Assembly: GCF_012395255.1 (NCBI RefSeq)
Contig: NZ_JAAZQD010000002.1
Location: forward strand, 248,001-312,000
Length of the DNA stretch: 64,000 bases
Direction of reading: 5' to 3'
Source of the DNA: Oleiagrimonas citrea
GTDB lineage: Bacteria; Pseudomonadota; Gammaproteobacteria; Xanthomonadales; Rhodanobacteraceae
This document shows positions 33,099 through 41,039 of the stretch, in pieces. The position numbers and the translations under genes were made by a program. The notes under the pieces are model-generated. The model ran no database searches and was not told the origin of the DNA. It worked only from the letters and a program-made list of their open reading frames with translations. The number at the start of each line of letters is the position of its first letter. The stretch's first letter is position 1.

Positions 33099-33504
33099 AG
33101 AGTCACCCGAAGAGCAGCGCTCCCGCACAATGCGGGCAGTTCGCTCAAAGGACACTTCACCTGAACTCATTGTCCGTAGGACGCTCAGATCCCTTGGATT
33201 CACCGGCTACCGCTTACACCATAAGAGGCTGACGGGAAAGCCAGACGTGGCCTTCCTTGGGAGAAGGAAAGCAATCTTTGTCCATGGCTGCTTCTGGCAT
33301 GGCCATGATTGTCCACGGGGAGCGCGCATACCCAAATCCAACCGTGACTATTGGTTGCCAAAGATCAAGCGCAACCGCGAGCGCGACAAGGAGCATGTTG
33401 CCGCTCTAGTTGAGCAAGGATGGTCTGTCTTGACGGTCTGGGAGTGTGACTTGCGGAACACCGAAGAATTAGCCGACAAGCTTCGGGCTTTCATGGCTCA
33501 ATGA
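33049..33504 (+). CDS. vsr: Very-short-patch (Vsr) mismatch endonuclease
   Basis: Nicks DNA at T:G mismatches that arise when 5-methylcytosine deaminates, starting very-short-patch repair. Family motifs are clear: SRTMRAVRSKDTSPE, GKPDVAF with the catalytic Asp, FVHGCFWHGHDC with the metal and zinc ligands, and a WECDLR segment near the end. The start is uncertain. I use the ATG at 33049, which overlaps the nuclease gene by 50 bp; a GTG at 33064 is also possible, while the ATG at 33130 region would delete conserved residues. Confidence 0.93.
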   Translation: MVWCSVSRTSHQSSGRKESPEEQRSRTMRAVRSKDTSPELIVRRTLRSLGFTGYRLHHKRLTGKPDVAFLGRRKAIFVHGCFWHGHDCPRGARIPKSNRDYWLPKIKRNRERDKEHVAALVEQGWSVLTVWECDLRNTEELADKLRAFMAQ

Positions 33505-33532
33505 TGTGGAAGGCGAACGTGCCGGCCTTCCT

Positions 33533-34033
33533 CTAGATCGGCCCCCGCTTCTCTCTCTCTGCCCCTTCCGGCAACTCTCCCGCTAACCGCTCCGCGACGC
33601 TTTCGGCATACTCCCGCCTCATCTCGTCACGCTCACTCTTCCACTTGGCCGCAAGCTCTGCGGCCAGGTCATCAAGCCCCAACCCTCGCGTGACGAGTTC
33701 CCAAAACTGACCGGCGCGGATAAACGCCACGCGTGGCCCAATGCGTGAGCGGCGGCGGCTCGGCTTGGGCGCTGAGCCGCTCGCTGATGTTCGTGCGACG
33801 ACCGGCGCGCAGGTCGTCGGCTCAAGAATTTCCGCGAGGTCAGGCAACGGCAATTGAAGCTTGCCGTCTATCTTTCGCGCGCCCGGCAAGTCGCCGCTTT
33901 TCATGCGCTCGCGCACGCGCTGAACAACGCCGCGCGACCGCCTCCCCTTGAGCACTTCCGCAACCTCGGCAGGCGTCAGGCCCCAGCGTCCGGGGAAGCT
34001 TTGGCGCAGATGGTCGAGGGAGCGGGCGGACAT
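33533..34033 (-). CDS. Excisionase-like winged-helix protein
   Basis: A 166-residue protein from the ATG at 34033. Residues about 17-72 (LTPAEVAEVLKG ... MKSGDLPGARKI ... LPLPDLAEIL) fit the MerR-like excisionase family pattern of a helix-turn-helix followed by a wing. The C-terminal part is charged and probably helical. It is the last gene before attR and points toward the element interior, a usual place for a recombination directionality factor. It is longer than typical Xis proteins, so it could be a general regulator. Confidence 0.55.
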   Translation of the reverse strand: MSARSLDHLRQSFPGRWGLTPAEVAEVLKGRRSRGVVQRVRERMKSGDLPGARKIDGKLQLPLPDLAEILEPTTCAPVVARTSASGSAPKPSRRRSRIGPRVAFIRAGQFWELVTRGLGLDDLAAELAAKWKSERDEMRREYAESVAERLAGELPEGAEREKRGPI

Positions 34034-34080
34034 GCTCAGAAGCTTACACGACCCGAGCGCGCCACCGGGCGAGGCGGAAG

Positions 34081-34102
34081 GCTGGGACAAATCTGGGACA
34101 AA
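34081..34102 (+). repeat. Candidate integrase arm-type site, right end
   Basis: Two TGGGACA copies with an 11-bp period, matching 12437-12458 at 19 of 22 positions, about 125 bp inside attR. Confidence 0.55.
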
Positions 34103-34227
34103 AAGGGGTGTTTTTGCGTGCTTTTCGGTGTTTTTCTCAGCGCTTCATGAGACGCTTAATAACGCTGAAAGCAAGCAATAGCAAGGCTTTGAGCCATCTT
34201 CTGCCCCGCCGCAAAAAAGTGAGCTGG

Positions 34228-34270
34228 CCGCTTACAAGGCGGTTGCTCTACCAACTGAGCTATGCCGGCA
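34228..34270 (+). repeat. attR: 43-bp repeat, stranded 5' half of tRNA-Thr
   Basis: Identical to 12335-12377. It contains nucleotides 1-42 of tRNA-Thr on the minus strand, but the sequence beyond it does not restore the T arm or acceptor 3' strand, so no tRNA can form here. It is a fragment left by integration. Confidence 0.93.
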
Positions 34271-34279
34271 TGGCGCGGC

Positions 34280-34288
34280 ATTCTAGCA
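34280..34288 (-). promoter_or_regulatory. Original tRNA-Thr promoter (extended -10), now cut off from the tRNA
   Basis: TGC-TAGAAT on the minus strand lies 10 bp before the first base of the stranded tRNA half. Before integration this would have been the tRNA-Thr promoter. It now reads through the tRNA half into the right end of the element. Confidence 0.58.
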
Positions 34289-34320
34289 GGCACAGACGCG
34301 CGTTGCGGACTCCCCGGCGC

Positions 34321-34989
34321 TCAGAAGCACGAGACCGGCTTGGCGCTGACGTCGGCGCGCGGCACGTAGACGCGCCAGTCGAACTTCGGGTCGGCGGGCA
34401 GTGCGATGTCGACCCAGTATTCGGGCAATGTCTCGGTGCGCTCCTTGAGCTCCGGCTTGAAGCCCAGATCGATCAGCTTCTGCTGCCGGCGACGAGCATT
34501 GTCCGGATCGTGGAAAAGGCCCAGCGAAATGGTGTTCTGGCGATCCCCGGCCGTGACCACGTAGTAGTCGCTGACGCCCTTGGCGGACAGTTTGCGGGCC
34601 ATCGCCAGCGCCTGGTCGCGCGACGACAGCGGCGGCAGATAAACCCACCACCCACTCGACTGCGTGGTCTGCTCCTGGCGGTACTGGATGTCGGCCACGT
34701 GCGCAGTCAGCGCACGCACGGCGTCACGCGTGTCGGACTGCGTGTCGAAGGGACCGATGCTGAGGCAACGACTGCCCGCCTGCACGGCATGTTTCCTGGC
34801 CTCGCTCGGGTGTGACACCGCCTGCGGGACACCGGCGTGGCCGCGACCCTCGGAAAGCAGATGCAGTTCGGGCACGCCGGGATCGGCGGCTACCGGCATC
34901 GGCCGCTTGCCGCCATCGCCGAAGGCCAGCCACGCACCGACACCGACATTGAGCGCGATCAACAACAGAAACAGCAGTCGGACGAACAT
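34321..34989 (-). CDS. SPOR-domain protein
   Basis: A 222-residue protein with an N-terminal membrane helix (about 3-22), a Pro/Ala-rich periplasmic linker, and a C-terminal SPOR-type domain at about 110-185: WWVYLPPLSSRDQAL, YYVVTAGDRQNTISLGLF and a final LGF-x-PEL segment. SPOR domains bind denuded glycans of septal peptidoglycan, so it is probably an envelope or division-associated protein. It is followed on the same strand by attR of the element. The start at 34989 is the only ATG just before the membrane helix. Confidence 0.8.
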   Translation of the reverse strand: MFVRLLFLLLIALNVGVGAWLAFGDGGKRPMPVAADPGVPELHLLSEGRGHAGVPQAVSHPSEARKHAVQAGSRCLSIGPFDTQSDTRDAVRALTAHVADIQYRQEQTTQSSGWWVYLPPLSSRDQALAMARKLSAKGVSDYYVVTAGDRQNTISLGLFHDPDNARRRQQKLIDLGFKPELKERTETLPEYWVDIALPADPKFDWRVYVPRADVSAKPVSCF

Positions 34990-35029
34990 CGAACACCCTC
35001 GGTCGAGGCAGCCATTGTAGCGACCACGC

Positions 35030-35785
35030 TCATGATGCGGATGACTGTGCAGCGTCCCATGCCGCCAAACCGTGAAGAACCAGATCCGGTTGTATCTGCG
35101 CCGGCATGTCCAGATGCGCGGCCAGCGCCCGCGCGTCGCCGCCGGAAAGCAGCAAGCCTGCGTGATCGCCCAGCAGCCCCACATTGCGCGCATGGAATCG
35201 CTCGATCAGCGCCAAGGCCGCCTGCCAGCAACCCGAGGCGATGGCCGACTCGGTTCCGTCCGCGCGCTCTTGGATCGGCGCGTCCTGAGGCGGAGGCAGC
35301 TGGGCCGCCGCCTCATGCAACGCGCGTTGCATCAAGCGCGGACCGGGAGCGATCAGCCCACCGAGATGATGCCCCTCGGCATCCAGCGCGTCCAGCGTCA
35401 GCGCCGTCCCGGCACTGACCACCACGCACGGCGCGGCGCCGGCATGCAGCGCCGCCACCATGGCCAGAAAACGATCCACGCCGAGTCGCGATGGATCGCG
35501 GTAGCCGTTGCGCACGCCGCACGCCTTGGCCGGTGTACGCACCCAGCGCGGCGCCGGCAGGCCCTGCGCGGCCAACGCCTCGACGATTCGCGTCTCGCGC
35601 GCCTCGCCCGCCACGGAAGCCGCCAGAATGCGACCACCTTCGGAGCGGACCGCGTCGATCAGCGGCTGCAGCGCACCGGCATCGTCCAGTGCGTTCCACG
35701 GTATCGCCTGCGATGCAGACAGCATCGCGTGATCGCGCACGGCCCACTTCAAGCGCGTGTTGCCCAGATCCAGCAGCACCGTCAT
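35030..35785 (-). CDS. coaX: Type III pantothenate kinase
   Basis: Phosphorylates pantothenate in the first step of coenzyme A synthesis. The 251-residue protein shows the acetate-kinase-fold motifs of CoaX: DLGNTRLKWA at 6-15 (phosphate 1), GVDRF near 104-108, and VSAGTALTLDAL near 124-135 (phosphate 2), then GG-x-IAPG. It overlaps birA by 4 bp, and a SPOR-domain gene follows 41 bp downstream. The birA-coaX-SPOR order is a frequent arrangement in related bacteria and implies one transcript. Confidence 0.93.
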   Translation of the reverse strand: MTVLLDLGNTRLKWAVRDHAMLSASQAIPWNALDDAGALQPLIDAVRSEGGRILAASVAGEARETRIVEALAAQGLPAPRWVRTPAKACGVRNGYRDPSRLGVDRFLAMVAALHAGAAPCVVVSAGTALTLDALDAEGHHLGGLIAPGPRLMQRALHEAAAQLPPPQDAPIQERADGTESAIASGCWQAALALIERFHARNVGLLGDHAGLLLSGGDARALAAHLDMPAQIQPDLVLHGLAAWDAAQSSAS

Positions 35786-36744
35786 GACGCGCGCACCGTG
35801 ACATCGGCGCTGTCGACCAGCACGGACTGCCCCTCGCGAAGCACGCGCAACGCACCACGCGCGTCGACGCCATCGCCGAACGCCTCGTACTGGCCGCGCG
35901 CATCGCTCAAGCGCAGATGGCGCTCGCGCAGCAGATCGCGCGCGGCGTACTCCTCCACGAATGCCTCGAAACCCTGCGTGTCGAACGTCTGCAGGGCACG
36001 CAGCAACTGCCCGATCACTTCGGCCACCACGCGATTGCGATCCGGAAGCTCCACATCGAGTTCGGCCAGATCCGCAACCGCCTGCCCGGCCTGCAAACGC
36101 AACGCATCGGGCAAGCGCAGATTCAATCCGACACCGATGACCGCCGTACTCGGCCCCTGGTATTCCCCGCTGAGTTCGACCAGGATGCCGGCCAGCTTGG
36201 CACCCCGACTGCGCACCAGCACATCATTGGGCCATTTCAGGCCGACATCGTCGTACCCCAGCGCGGTCAGGGCGCGCACCAACGCCACGCCGACCGCCAG
36301 CGACAAGCCGGACAACGCCGCGAATCCGCGCTCGAAGCGCTTCAGGCAGGATAGATACATGTTCAAGCCCGGGGGCGACAGCCAACTGCGTCCGCGTCGC
36401 CCTCGGCCAGCGTGCTGGGTCTCGGCCAGCATGATGCTTGCATCGGGCAGCGTCGAGGCCCGACGCTGGCACTCGCTGGATGTCGAATCCAGCGACCAAT
36501 GCACTTCCAGCGCAGCCGGACTCGGCGTACAGCCTTCGGCAATGCGCTCGGCATCCAGCAATTGAACCGGCCAAGGTAAGCGGTACCCCGCACCACGCTG
36601 CGCTTCGATCGGCAGCCCCTGCTGACGCAACTGCTCGACCTGCTTCCACACGGCCGCCCGGGTCAACCCCAGTTGACGCGCCAGATCCGCACCAGACAAC
36701 GGCGCGCCGTCGGCCAGCGCAGCCAGCAGTTCACGTGGCTGCAT
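35782..36744 (-). CDS. birA: Bifunctional biotin ligase / biotin operon repressor
   Basis: Activates biotin to biotinyl-AMP and attaches it to carboxyl carrier proteins; the holo form can repress biotin genes. The 320-residue protein starts with a winged helix-turn-helix (about 15-60, SGADLARQLGLTRAAVWKQV), followed by the ligase domain with GRGRRGRSW near 115-123 and KWPNDV near 172-177, and a small C-terminal SH3-like domain. I set the start at 36744 because the protein then begins right at the DNA-binding domain. It shares a 4-bp overlap with coaX. Confidence 0.93.
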   Translation of the reverse strand: MQPRELLAALADGAPLSGADLARQLGLTRAAVWKQVEQLRQQGLPIEAQRGAGYRLPWPVQLLDAERIAEGCTPSPAALEVHWSLDSTSSECQRRASTLPDASIMLAETQHAGRGRRGRSWLSPPGLNMYLSCLKRFERGFAALSGLSLAVGVALVRALTALGYDDVGLKWPNDVLVRSRGAKLAGILVELSGEYQGPSTAVIGVGLNLRLPDALRLQAGQAVADLAELDVELPDRNRVVAEVIGQLLRALQTFDTQGFEAFVEEYAARDLLRERHLRLSDARGQYEAFGDGVDARGALRVLREGQSVLVDSADVTVRAS

Positions 36745-36944
36745 GCGTACGCCCCTGCATCGGCATCGAACGGTTCGGACTACAACGCGACATAAAGCTA
36801 AAGGGATGTTTCCGGCGGAAGACACCGATTGCACCACGCCCGACTCGCAGACGGAAGAGACGCACGCCATTTTTGCCGGCCACTGGCATCTTGCAGGGCA
36901 TTCTGCGAGTATTCGGGGTCTGACCCGGGTTCCGAGGTTGGCCC

Positions 36945-37316
36945 ATGCGACCCACCCAAGCATTGCTGGTTCTGCTGTTCAGCGGCGCGTTTCTCGCGGC
37001 GCCGGGCGCCTACGCCAAGAATGATGGGCTGCTGGGTCACGGCACCACGCACGGTAGTGCGCACAGCAGCCGCAATGCCACGCATGACGACAGCGCCAAC
37101 GGCGCCACGGGCGACCTGAGCGTCCCTTCCGGATCGACGAGCGCGTCCAGCCATGCGTCGAGCGACAGTGGCATCGGCTGCGAAGACAGCTCGTCCGCCA
37201 CCGCATCTTCCAGCATCGGGCGCTGCGGCAGCAGCCGCAACGGTGGGTCGGACAGTTCCGGTGACGCGCATCCGAGCCTCGGCTGGCAATCGCTGCTGCC
37301 CGGCTCGATCCAGTAA
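36945..37316 (+). CDS. Small secreted serine-rich protein
   Basis: A 123-residue protein with a good signal peptide (hydrophobic 7-18, cleavage after AYA near 24). The mature part is rich in Ser, Gly, His and Asp, has two cysteines, and lacks any recognised domain. It is divergent from birA and convergent with the sensor-kinase gene. A competing minus-strand frame exists in the same place but has no signal peptide or ribosome-binding site, so I favour this one. Function unknown. Confidence 0.5.
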   Translation: MRPTQALLVLLFSGAFLAAPGAYAKNDGLLGHGTTHGSAHSSRNATHDDSANGATGDLSVPSGSTSASSHASSDSGIGCEDSSSATASSSIGRCGSSRNGGSDSSGDAHPSLGWQSLLPGSIQ

Positions 37317-37337
37317 ACCCGTAGCCCCGCCTCCCGC

Positions 37338-38717
37338 TCAGGCCGCACTGAAACGGATGCGGAAGTGGGCCCCGCCCAATTCCTCCGAGCGTGTCACTTC
37401 CAGCGTCGCGTTGTGCGAATGGACGATGTCCTGCACGATGGAAAGACCGATGCCGTGCCCCTGCACGCGCTCGTCGCCGCGCACGCCGCGCTGCAGAATG
37501 CGCTCGACCTGATCGGCGTCGATGCCCGGACCGTCGTCCTCCACCGAAATCTCCAGCCCCGGGCGACGCTTGCCTCGTTCGGGCAACGGCTGGGCGCTCA
37601 GCAGCACACGGTGATCGGCCCACTTGAAGGCGTTCTCCAGCAGGTTGCCGAGAATCTCGAGCAGATCGCCGGATTCGCCGTAGAAACGCGCCTCGACCTC
37701 GATCTCGAATTCGCACAGCACGTTGCGCGCGGCGTGGACCTTTTCCAGCCCCTGCACCAGATCCTCCGCATGCTGCGCCACCTCGACCGGGGCGACGAAG
37801 GTCTGCACGCCCGAGGATGCCGCGCGTGACAACTGATAGGCGACGATGTCGTCCATACGCTGGACCTGATCGGTGATGTCCTTGCGCGCTTCGTCATGCA
37901 CGTCGCCCAGCTCCAGACGCGAGCGCACCACCGCCAGCGGCGTCTTCAGACTATGTGCCAGGTCGGCCAGGATATTGCGGTTGCGGGTCAGGCTGCGGCG
38001 CTCGTTCTCGATGAAATTGTTCAGGCTGTGGGTGAGGCCGGACAGCTCGATCGGATACTCGCCCTCCAGCCGGTCGCTGTCGCCGCGATCCACCCGCGCC
38101 AGATCGGACGACACCCGACGCAACGGGAACAGACTCCAGCGCAGCAACAGCAACTGCAGCAACAACAGCACCAGTCCCAGCGCCGCAAGCCAGGTGAACA
38201 GCGTTCTGCGATAGACGCTCAGCTGACTGACGAACTGCGTCTGTGTCTGCGCCACGGTGAACGTGAGATCGACCGGCTTGCCGCGCGGACCGTCGTAGGC
38301 CACACCCTGGCTGTAGATGTACATGCCGCCGACACTGCTCTGCACCGGACCGCGGAACGAACTCTGTCCCGGCTGCAGGTGCTCCTGCAGTCCCAGTCGC
38401 CGGCCTACCGCGGACGGCGACTCCCAGTGGTAGCCGTCGCCGCCGTCGATGACCGCGTACAGACCCGAACCCGGCTGCAGGAAATCCGAATGCGGTGGCG
38501 GCGAATCAGGCGACAGTACGCGGCCGCCACGGCCGACATCGGTCGAGGCGAGATAGGCGTACACGTATCCCTGAAGACGATCGCGCAGCGCGGCGCGCGC
38601 GCTCTCGAAATAGGCACGATCCAGCGACAGGCCGGCCAGCCCCAGAAAGGCGATCAGGGCCAGCCCCGTGGCCAGCGTCGAGCGCGTGATCAGCGAGAGC
38701 GGACGGCGGGAACTCAT
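37338..38717 (-). CDS. PhoQ-like sensor histidine kinase
   Basis: A 459-residue inner-membrane kinase. Two membrane helices (about 14-32 and 163-185) bracket a periplasmic sensor domain, followed by a HAMP-like linker, a dimerisation domain with the phospho-acceptor His (near 254) in DLAHSLKTPLAV, and an ATPase with the N box LLENAFKWA, VEDDGPGID and a GHGIGLSI glycine box. The DLAHSLKTP sequence is typical of PhoQ relatives. The gene follows the response regulator by 73 bp on the same strand. Which signal it senses is not visible; PhoQ relatives respond to Mg2+, acid pH or cationic peptides. Confidence 0.9.
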   Translation of the reverse strand: MSSRRPLSLITRSTLATGLALIAFLGLAGLSLDRAYFESARAALRDRLQGYVYAYLASTDVGRGGRVLSPDSPPPHSDFLQPGSGLYAVIDGGDGYHWESPSAVGRRLGLQEHLQPGQSSFRGPVQSSVGGMYIYSQGVAYDGPRGKPVDLTFTVAQTQTQFVSQLSVYRRTLFTWLAALGLVLLLLQLLLLRWSLFPLRRVSSDLARVDRGDSDRLEGEYPIELSGLTHSLNNFIENERRSLTRNRNILADLAHSLKTPLAVVRSRLELGDVHDEARKDITDQVQRMDDIVAYQLSRAASSGVQTFVAPVEVAQHAEDLVQGLEKVHAARNVLCEFEIEVEARFYGESGDLLEILGNLLENAFKWADHRVLLSAQPLPERGKRRPGLEISVEDDGPGIDADQVERILQRGVRGDERVQGHGIGLSIVQDIVHSHNATLEVTRSEELGGAHFRIRFSAA

Positions 38718-38790
38718 GTCGGAATGATGCCCGAAGCGACGCGCCCGCGCAGCAAGGCGCGGACACGTTCAGGACGCCTGGACAAGGGCG

Positions 38791-39486
38791 TCATTCGTCT
38801 TCGACGACCTCGTCGCGCGGAATCGCGAAACGGTAGCCGCGACCGCGCACGGTCTCGATCGGCTTGATCTCGCCGTCCGGGTCCAGCTTGCGGCGCAGAC
38901 GGCCGATGAAGACCTCGAGCACATTGGAATCGCGGTCGAAATCCTGTTGGTAGATGTGCTCGGTCAGGTCGGCCTTCGAGACCAGCTCGCCGGCATGCAT
39001 CATCAGGTATTCGAGCACCTTGTATTCGTAGCTGGTCAGATCGACCGGCTTGCCGTTGACCGTCACCGTCTGCGCGGTGGTATCCAGGTGCACCGGACCG
39101 CAGGCCAGCACCGGGCGCGACCAGCCGCTGGCACGACGAACCAGCGCATTGATGCGCGCCAGCAGCTCCTCGACGTGGAACGGCTTGATCATGTAGTCGT
39201 CGGCGCCGTGCTTGAGGCCCTCGACCTTGTCCTGCCAGCTCGAGCGCGCAGTGAGGATCAGGATCGGATAGCGTTGCCCATCCTCGCGCAGCGACTTGAC
39301 CAGCTCCATGCCCGACATCTTCGGCAGGCCGAGGTCGATGATGGCCAGATCGAACGGCACCTCGCGGCCCAGATACTGGCCCTCTTCGCCGTCCGACGCC
39401 GCATCGACGGCGAAACCGTCGCGCTTCAGCCTGGCCGCCAGCGTCTCGCGCAGCGGCGCCTCATCCTCTACCAAAAGGATTCGCAT
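38791..39486 (-). CDS. PhoP-like OmpR-family response regulator
   Basis: A 231-residue regulator. The receiver domain has the acidic pocket (EDE at 7-9), the phospho-acceptor Asp near 51 in IIDLGLP, a Thr in LTARS near 78-82 and Lys near 101. The C-terminal winged helix has TSYEYKVLEYLMMHAGELVSK and GRGYRF. It lies upstream of its kinase gene and 13 bp downstream of a PepSY gene on the same strand, so the three form one operon. Confidence 0.93.
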   Translation of the reverse strand: MRILLVEDEAPLRETLAARLKRDGFAVDAASDGEEGQYLGREVPFDLAIIDLGLPKMSGMELVKSLREDGQRYPILILTARSSWQDKVEGLKHGADDYMIKPFHVEELLARINALVRRASGWSRPVLACGPVHLDTTAQTVTVNGKPVDLTSYEYKVLEYLMMHAGELVSKADLTEHIYQQDFDRDSNVLEVFIGRLRRKLDPDGEIKPIETVRGRGYRFAIPRDEVVEDE

Positions 39487-39499
39487 GGATGTCTCTCCT

Positions 39500-39796
39500 T
39501 CAATTCGATTCCGTGACGCGCTGGTCGCTGCGTAGCGTCACCACGCGCACATGCCCCTTGGGCGTGAGTACCTTGATCCGATATTCGACGATCCGGCCGA
39601 AATTGCGCGAATCGGCCTTCAGCACCTTGCCGCCAGTCTGATTCTGCACGCGCGCCACGGCCTGTTCCAGCGTCAACGGCGCCTTCGACTGCGGCTTGGT
39701 TACGTGCGTGCGCGCAGGCGCGTGCTGCGCGGCCATGGCGGCGACGCCGATGGAACAGAGCAGTGCGATAGCCAGAATGCGTGCGCTGGCAGTCAT
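39500..39796 (-). CDS. Periplasmic PepSY-domain protein
   Basis: A 98-residue secreted protein: signal peptide (hydrophobic 5-20, cleavage after AMA near 22) and a single PepSY domain in the remainder (LTLEQAVARVQNQTGGKVLKADSRN-type helix, then strands ending VVTLRSDQRV). It is the first gene of the PhoP/PhoQ-like operon. PepSY genes often accompany PhoPQ-like systems in this group and may modulate the sensor or a periplasmic protease; that role is inferred. Confidence 0.82.
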   Translation of the reverse strand: MTASARILAIALLCSIGVAAMAAQHAPARTHVTKPQSKAPLTLEQAVARVQNQTGGKVLKADSRNFGRIVEYRIKVLTPKGHVRVVTLRSDQRVTESN

Positions 39797-39882
39797 CTAA
39801 ACCCCCTGCGGGATGCGTACGAACGGATCAATGCCGCGTCCATGATGACGGGCGGCATTGAATTCGTGCTGAACCGCGTATT

Positions 39883-40968
39883 TCAGGCCGCATCCTGACG
39901 CATCGGACCAAGCGCGGAAATCGCCTTCTCGACCAAAGCCCAGTCGGCCTCCGGACGATGCACACCCTCGCTCAGCACGCGACGGAAGCGGCGTGCGCCG
40001 GGAGCGCCGTGGAACAACCCCAGCATGTGCCGCACGATGTGCTTGAGCTGGCCGCCACGGGCCATCTCGGCTTCGGCATACGGTCGCATGCGGCGCAGCA
40101 GTTCGACGCGATCCGGCAACGGGGTGCCCCAGAGCCTCGCGTCCAGCTCGGCCAGGATCCACGGATGCTGGTAAGCCGCGCGGCCGAGCATCACGCCATC
40201 GACGTGCTGCAAGTGCGTCACCGTGGCGTCGACGTCGACGATGCCGCCATTGATGATGATGCTGAGCTGCGGGAACGCTTCGCGCAGCCGGTACACGCGG
40301 CCGTAGTCCAGCGGCGGCACTTCCCGGTTCTCCTTCGGGCTCAGTCCCTGCAGCCAGGCCTTGCGGGCATGCACGATGAGGATCTCCACGCCGGCGTCGA
40401 CCATGCATTCGGTGAACCGCTGCAGATCGGCTTCGCTGTCCTGGTCGTCGACGCCGATGCGGCACTTCACCGTCACCGGCACCGAAACCGTCTCGCGCAT
40501 GGCACGCACGCAATCGGCCACCCGCTTCGGTTCCAGCATGAGGCAGGCGCCGAAGCGCCCGGACTGTACGCGGTCCGACGGGCAGCCGACATTGAGGTTG
40601 ATCTCGTCGTAGCCGGCCTCCGCGCCATGCCGTGCGGCCTGCGCCAGCTCGTCCGGCTCGCTGCCGCCCAGCTGCAGCGCCACCGGGTGTTCTTCCTGAT
40701 TGTGCTCGAGCAGATGCAGGCGATTGCCGTGGACCAGCGCGGCAGCGGTGACCATCTCGGTATACAATCGCGCATGCGGCGACAGCAGCCGATGGAAATA
40801 GCGGCAGTGCCGATCGGTCCAGTCCATCATCGGCGCGACGCTCAGACGCCAGGGGTGGTCCTCGCCCCGCGACGAGGCGACGGAACCGGCATTCGGGGCC
40901 GTCAAATTGACTTCGGTCATGTCGGACATCGGCGGAATACGGGATGCTGCGTGCTGCATAGGATACAT
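39883..40968 (-). CDS. dusA: tRNA-dihydrouridine(20/20a) synthase
   Basis: An FMN-dependent enzyme that reduces uridines in the tRNA D loop. The sequence has the DusA signature WRLSVAPMMDWTDRHCRYFHRLL, the catalytic Cys in NLNVGCPSDRVQ, HARKAWLQGLSPKENR, and NGGI plus LGRAAYQHPW FMN-phosphate contacts. DusA rather than DusB or DusC is indicated by WTDRHCRYF and the KAWL-x-GLSPKEN loop. The start is not certain: ATGs at 40968, 40959 and 40929 are all in frame before the conserved region; I used the first with a GGGAG nearby. Confidence 0.93.
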   Translation of the reverse strand: MYPMQHAASRIPPMSDMTEVNLTAPNAGSVASSRGEDHPWRLSVAPMMDWTDRHCRYFHRLLSPHARLYTEMVTAAALVHGNRLHLLEHNQEEHPVALQLGGSEPDELAQAARHGAEAGYDEINLNVGCPSDRVQSGRFGACLMLEPKRVADCVRAMRETVSVPVTVKCRIGVDDQDSEADLQRFTECMVDAGVEILIVHARKAWLQGLSPKENREVPPLDYGRVYRLREAFPQLSIIINGGIVDVDATVTHLQHVDGVMLGRAAYQHPWILAELDARLWGTPLPDRVELLRRMRPYAEAEMARGGQLKHIVRHMLGLFHGAPGARRFRRVLSEGVHRPEADWALVEKAISALGPMRQDAA

Positions 40969-41039
40969 GCGCTCCCGCTCGCTGCGCCGCGAACGGGCGG
41001 CGGCGCGCCCCGGCTTCAAACATCATAAGAGATCAAGGC

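Larger units (their letters stand above)
12335..34270 (+). mobile_element. Integrative mobilisable element of about 21.9 kb at tRNA-Thr
   Basis: Bounded by 43-bp direct repeats of the 5' part of tRNA-Thr, with a tyrosine integrase at the tRNA end and an excisionase-like gene at the other. Cargo comprises a RadC-like protein, a large pilin, an origin-like repeat array with an SF3 helicase, a mobilisation operon (RHH protein, coupling protein, MOBF relaxase), a DotA/TraY-like protein and a restriction-modification cassette with Vsr. No VirB4, VirB11 or other secretion-core gene is present, so transfer would need a helper. Several AT-rich intergenic stretches contrast with the GC-rich flanks. 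Confidence 0.92.

Noticed and set aside
12335-34270. An intact prophage
   Set aside because: There are no capsid, portal, terminase, tail or lysis genes; the relaxase and coupling protein point to a mobilisable element.
34228-34270. A second tRNA-Thr gene
   Set aside because: Only nucleotides 1-42 are present; the T arm and 3' acceptor strand are missing.
35072-36565. A 497-codon plus-strand frame over coaX and birA
   Set aside because: Antisense to two recognised, overlapping genes and low-complexity in composition.
37037-37348. A 103-codon minus-strand gene opposite the serine-rich secreted protein
   Set aside because: No signal peptide or ribosome-binding site; the opposite strand offers a better-formed exported protein.
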